Source: an uncultured Verrucomicrobia subdivision 3 bacterium (lineage in GTDB: Bacteria; Verrucomicrobiota; Verrucomicrobiae; Limisphaerales; CAMLLE01). Taken from it: 28,797 nt of DNA. The position numbers and the translations under genes were made by a program. Numbering within the stretch: the stretch's first letter is position 1; every line of letters begins with the position of its first letter. The stretch covers positions 1 to 28,797 of the forward strand of contig CAMLLE010000002.1 of the NCBI GenBank assembly GCA_946480555.1. The letters run 5' to 3'. The notes under the pieces were generated by a model. It saw nothing but the letters and a program-made list of their open reading frames with translations. It was not told the DNA's origin and searched no databases. Of this stretch, positions 27,301 through 28,797 are shown in pieces.

Positions 27301-28797
27301 TGCCCGGCGCGTTTAACGACACAGCAACCGTGGCGTGGCTGCTGCCGGAATTTCCTTCCACGATGGAAGTGTCGGAAATGGAAATGGTGGGCACGATGAC
27401 GGTCACCGCGGCGCTGGCCACATTGTTCCCGTTGAATGCGTCAGCTTCCAGCCGGGTGACAATCGCGCTGTTGGAGACGACCCCGATGGCGCCTGGAACG
27501 ACCACGATGCTGATCGTGCAATTCGACCCCGCACCCACACTTCCCAGCACGCATACCAAGGAGTTTCCATTCGTGAAATAGCTGCCTTGGGAAAGAGCGA
27601 CGGACTGAAGGCTCGTTCCGGCGGACAGGAAGTTGGTGACCGTGACCCCGGTTGCCGTGATGGGGCCGGAATTGTTCACCGTCAGGTTCCAGGCCAGGTT
27701 TCCACCGGCCGTCACCGGTTGAGGCGTGGCCGCCATGGCGAGGCTGACATCGTTCTGCAGCATCACTTCAAATGGGTCGCTTTCACCATCCGCCCCGGTT
27801 GCGTGTTGAGCGTGAAGCACCATTCCCGTGCTGACGCCCTGCACGGCCACAGCACCGGTCCAGATGCCATTAGTGAATGCACCGGAAATGCCTGGCGTCA
27901 CCGGGACATTGGTTAGCGTTCCCACTGAATAACGCAGGTCAACAAGCCACCACCGCACAGAGTCAACGTTCACGGGAAACGAATCACCGATCGCCTGGCA
28001 ACTTTGGATTATGTTCCCGTGAGGAAAGGTTCCGGTGCCATCGGTTCGATAGTAGAATGGGTTACCGCCGGTGTACAATCCAACGCGATAGGTTGTTCCT
28101 GCCGAAAGTTCAACGGGCGCCGCCAAAGGTGTTTCCATCCAGCTGCCCGATACGTTGGTCACCGTCTGGCTCCCAATGAACACGCCGGCGTCGGTCCAGA
28201 TCGACACCTTGTTTCCGGAATAAGAGCGGACATGCGTTACGGTGATGTTGTTCGATGGCGTGAATCGATAACCCACGGTGTAATTCCCGCTGGACGAGCT
28301 CTGCGACGAAAGGCCGCCCAGGATGTTCGTCTCCGTCCGGTTGCTCCAATCACGAGCTGTGAAACTCACCACCCCGCTGAAGCTGGTAACGGTGGTATTC
28401 AGGTAATCCTTCGCGGAAACCGAGACAACAAACGGCACGCCGGCGGCTTGCGGCGAAGGAATGGCAGACCATTCAAAGTGATCCAATGCGCTGACGAGCA
28501 GCGTGGCATTGGAGCTCAGCACCGATCCGAAACGGTTGGTGATGAAAACGGAATAAACGCCGCTGTCGGATTCCTCGGCCGCCATCAGCGCCAGCTGGGC
28601 GGTCCTGGCCCCGGAAACGCGGCCGCCATTGATCAGATCGGCGCCGTCCTTCCGCCATTGGAAACTCAGCGAACTGCCGGATGCAGAAACGTTGAAGAAA
28701 ACGTTGGTGCCCGATTTGACCGCCAAACTGACCGGGTGATTCCGGATCGCAGGCGGATTCGTTGAGTTGAAAGCGAACACGGCATCGGCATATCCAA
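21395..28797 (-). CDS. Giant secreted modular protein, N-terminus beyond the window (partial)
   Basis: At least 2466 codons; the frame is open through the right edge, so no start can be assigned and the GTG at 28780 is not a real start. Numbering from that codon: Ig-like 10-96; Big/filamin-like strand set 97-150 leading into a DUF4082-like domain 160-285; DUF11-like 343-460; Calx-beta 462-575; an alpha/beta amidotransferase-like domain 576-780; then Big-like 783-878, DUF11 880-1000, Calx-beta 1003-1113; a second Big plus DUF4082-like unit 1119-1366, DUF11 1367-1485, Calx-beta 1488-1600; Big-like 1606-1706; Ig 1710-1793; a seven-blade RCC1 propeller 1795-2080; Ig 2083-2165; a jellyroll-like domain 2170-2296; Ig 2299-2380; and the shared C-terminal module ending RFYRVVER. 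No catalytic site is evident. Likely a cell-surface or matrix adhesin-like protein; its ligand is unknown. Confidence 0.88.
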   Translation of the reverse strand, partial: GYADAVFAFNSTNPPAIRNHPVSLAVKSGTNVFFNVSASGSSLSFQWRKDGADLINGGRVSGARTAQLALMAAEESDSGVYSVFITNRFGSVLSSNATLLVSALDHFEWSAIPSPQAAGVPFVVSVSAKDYLNTTVTSFSGVVSFTARDWSNRTETNILGGLSSQSSSSGNYTVGYRFTPSNNITVTHVRSYSGNKVSIWTDAGVFIGSQTVTNVSGSWMETPLAAPVELSAGTTYRVGLYTGGNPFYYRTDGTGTFPHGNIIQSCQAIGDSFPVNVDSVRWWLVDLRYSVGTLTNVPVTPGISGAFTNGIWTGAVAVQGVSTGMVLHAQHATGADGESDPFEVMLQNDVSLAMAATPQPVTAGGNLAWNLTVNNSGPITATGVTVTNFLSAGTSLQSVALSQGSYFTNGNSLVCVLGSVGAGSNCTISIVVVPGAIGVVSNSAIVTRLEADAFNGNNVASAAVTVIVPTISISDTSIVEGNSGSSHATVAVSLNAPGNLPVTVSYTTMNGSAFAGSDYGATNGTIQFSPGETNKLIAVPVFGDVSAEPDETFYIQLSGESNSQLADATGECLIVNDEVPSAAYVRSSTGLPWGQVSNEAAMARVFGTNNWRDLRYETVNAASLFSAFTRFVFLEGSDDNASELATFLSANLTNIRTWVSNGGSLFINSAPNEGNGMNMGFDVVLTYPSQSGMGMAADLDHPIFGGPFTPVGQSWTGNYFGHSTVSGPGLERVITNSSGAVLLGEKVAGRGRVLFGGMTTDNFHSPQPQSANLRANILAYLQSSAQLRLEWSQIPSPQIMGVPFTATITAQDNSGEVVTNFNEMVTFSAVDASQSSVQITPLTSANFTNGIWSGEITVLQPAVGIVINAQRAPFSGACNAFDVAVSNDLYVAISDSPDPISAGTQLTYEVSVGNTGPAASTGVVLTNFLPSAVSFISATASQGTWTNVGEMVVADLGMVPGGSNATVTITVVPTVADMTLQNSAAAMRAEADAYLPNNAATATTLVSQPEIAIADAAVAEGNTGTNQLVFTVSLSAPSAKAVSAQFSSAAISATTGQDFWNVLGGFAIGAGATNLTIAVPVVGDLNVEPDESLGMQLHSVSNAVAGVLSATGWILNDDGLPGHVDHFAWASIPSPQAANLPFNVTIAALDRFNGPATNFNGAVDLSATSSIGASTTNTILRNISSSGYSSGTYTLGLIFTPTNDITVTHFRSHSGIKVSLWNDNGTLIASKSVSNQFGTAWMEVPLDAPVTLQAGARYRLSFYTGGGNFHFSSTITTNPFPHGIVDPGYCYSSTDSFPSVFYSNAFFYLVDLRYTTGSFSNLVVNPSATGNFTNGIWSGSLAVDGFGTNVILAADDGNGHFGSSNPFEVGLQDDVGISISTTSNPVFVNIPFTYRIMVRNTGPSAATGVVISNQLPASATFVSAEISQGSWSQSGGFVTGLIDVLDAGSNAVLTITVTPTVSGVMLTNLATVSRAETDSFLGNNSALSIISVALPQVYIGDASAREGNLSQTNLQFDVRLTAPSDRETWVSFYTSGYSAQSGADYLYTNGVLHFPAGVTNRTVMVQVLGDTIFETDEVFYVYLSDITNATLLSGVGIGTIVNDDGLPGEVFRIDWNGIPSLQFAESPFPATITLRDRYGDLVTGFSGELSLSARVQGGLVEVPMFPANAAGFTNGMWSGMITIPQPATNVVLRADDGDGHIGSSVSFHVVGSNQAPFFVQQPTNASGYLGGGAVLNASALATPPVAYQWRFNGAPVPNATNASLVLTGLRLDQAGLYSVTAANAFGVASSAKAALTVRQVAAWGAGTNNSGISLNYGQSMVPDGLTNVIAVDGGTYHSIALKADGSVAAWGITSSPQGGTVAYGQSVSPPIGNVTAIAAGGYHNLALRSDGTVYAWGAGTNAITYSTPHYRQSVVPASASNIVAVAAGTHHSLALRNDGRVIAWGYNGYSQTNVPSAATSNVIAIAAGGDSSVALRSDGTIVRWGYTTAVPAPNTNFVAIAAGRFHVLALRADGTCAAIGQGVPIGISNLVEIAAGYDHSVGLTRDGRIVTWGVTNTYGRHAIPALTNVAAGVGCGDYHSLAWLHQGPPVIKVHPMSQTPAMQSVVNFRVLAVGPNLRYQWQFNGTNIYGATNPMYAIQGVFQQHLGDYRVVLSNHFGSVTSAVAKLNLTIPLPTALDAPALTWLTSGHKPWAGQLNESHDGVDVAKAGGLAHSQQSILTTTVAGPGSVSFWWKASSEEYFDVLSLSVDQIQQAAISGESGWQHATVDYGAGVHSLRWAYQKDASVSAGWDAAWLDQVTIVTNPPQITLQPTDVTAEQGTNVQFAVSVIGAPPLTYQWRHDGAVIIGSQSNLFLYSVDRRNSGVYQVIVTNPGGSSTSSNALLRVWTPQVIGSAEFSSDGFVLVSGDRSGVMLNEANLSGFELQISTNLVDWAVTPAAMSITNGQLRIQDNSFTNDPVRFYRVVER
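22541..23398 (-). repeat. RCC1-type repeats (seven blades) in the giant protein
   Basis: Seven consecutive units of about 33-48 residues follow the pattern VxAWGx...(N)VxAIAAGxxHSLALRxDG(T/R). They include GGTYHSIALKADGS, GGYHNLALRSDGT, GTHHSLALRNDGR, GGDSSVALRSDGT, GRFHVLALRADGT, GYDHSVGLTRDGR and GDYHSLAWLHQG. Seven is the number needed to close an RCC1 beta-propeller. Confidence 0.9.
26441..27055 (-). other. Amidotransferase-like (ThuA-type) domain inside the giant protein
   Basis: Within the giant coding sequence a stretch of about 205 residues breaks the all-beta pattern. FVFLEGSDDNASELATFL, then WVSNGGSLFINSAP, then DHPIFGG and GEKVAGRGRVLFGGMTTDNF resemble class-I glutamine-amidotransferase-like/ThuA folds. 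There is no Cys in this stretch, so amidotransferase catalysis is unlikely. Confidence 0.55.

Noticed and set aside
28780..28780. The GTG at 28780 as the start of the giant protein
   Set aside because: The frame is open to the window edge (residues GYADA precede it) and it begins directly before an Ig-like domain with no signal peptide, so the true start lies outside.

Overview
The window reads as a chromosomal segment of a GC-rich Verrucomicrobiota bacterium, possibly from the Pedosphaera/Limisphaera side (former subdivision 3). The clues are very large secreted proteins rich in Thr, Asn, Ser and Gly and built from autotransporter-type beta-strand repeats, Ig-like, Calx-beta and DUF11 modules; C-termini ending in F(Y/F)R(V/L); mostly absent Shine-Dalgarno sequences; and GC-rich intergenic hairpin repeats. 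Lineage is inferred from style, since there is no rRNA or other phylogenetic marker here. I see no tRNA, rRNA, CRISPR array, transposase or prophage gene.

Layout. (1) Plus strand, 1-4270: the last 51 codons of a secreted modular protein, then proA (proline synthesis), a Uma2/DUF820 nuclease-fold gene, an ATP-grasp-like protein of unknown function, and a MarC-family membrane protein that overlaps it by 14 bases. (2) Minus strand, 4475-11553: a two-gene unit coupled through an ATGA overlap. A small membrane-anchored protein comes first, then a 2106-residue secreted family-11 polysaccharide lyase (rhamnogalacturonan lyase) fused to a beta-helix stalk and a LamG-like domain. (3) Plus strand, 12088-17855: a divergent transketolase closed by a strong intrinsic terminator; then a tail-specific protease (Prc/Tsp) overlapping yacG by one base; then an exported MsrA. 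(4) Minus strand, 18138-28797: galT, ptsI, and a giant secreted protein of at least 2466 residues that runs off the right edge.

The three switches of gene direction at about 4.3, 11.6-12.0 and 17.9-18.1 kb each carry inverted-repeat or hairpin elements. Two of these are nested composite palindromes, and one hairpin type occurs at two sites with a compensatory base-pair change.

How the genes may work together: the PL11 lyase would cleave the rhamnogalacturonan backbone of pectin outside the cell. GalT, PtsI and transketolase could serve sugar handling inside it, but only the two-gene PL11 unit is supported by gene structure as a functional pair. Prc and MsrA are envelope quality-control enzymes, fitting a cell that exports very large proteins. 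The three secreted proteins share a C-terminal module, which is the most interesting undescribed signal here. I found no clear defence or mobile system.
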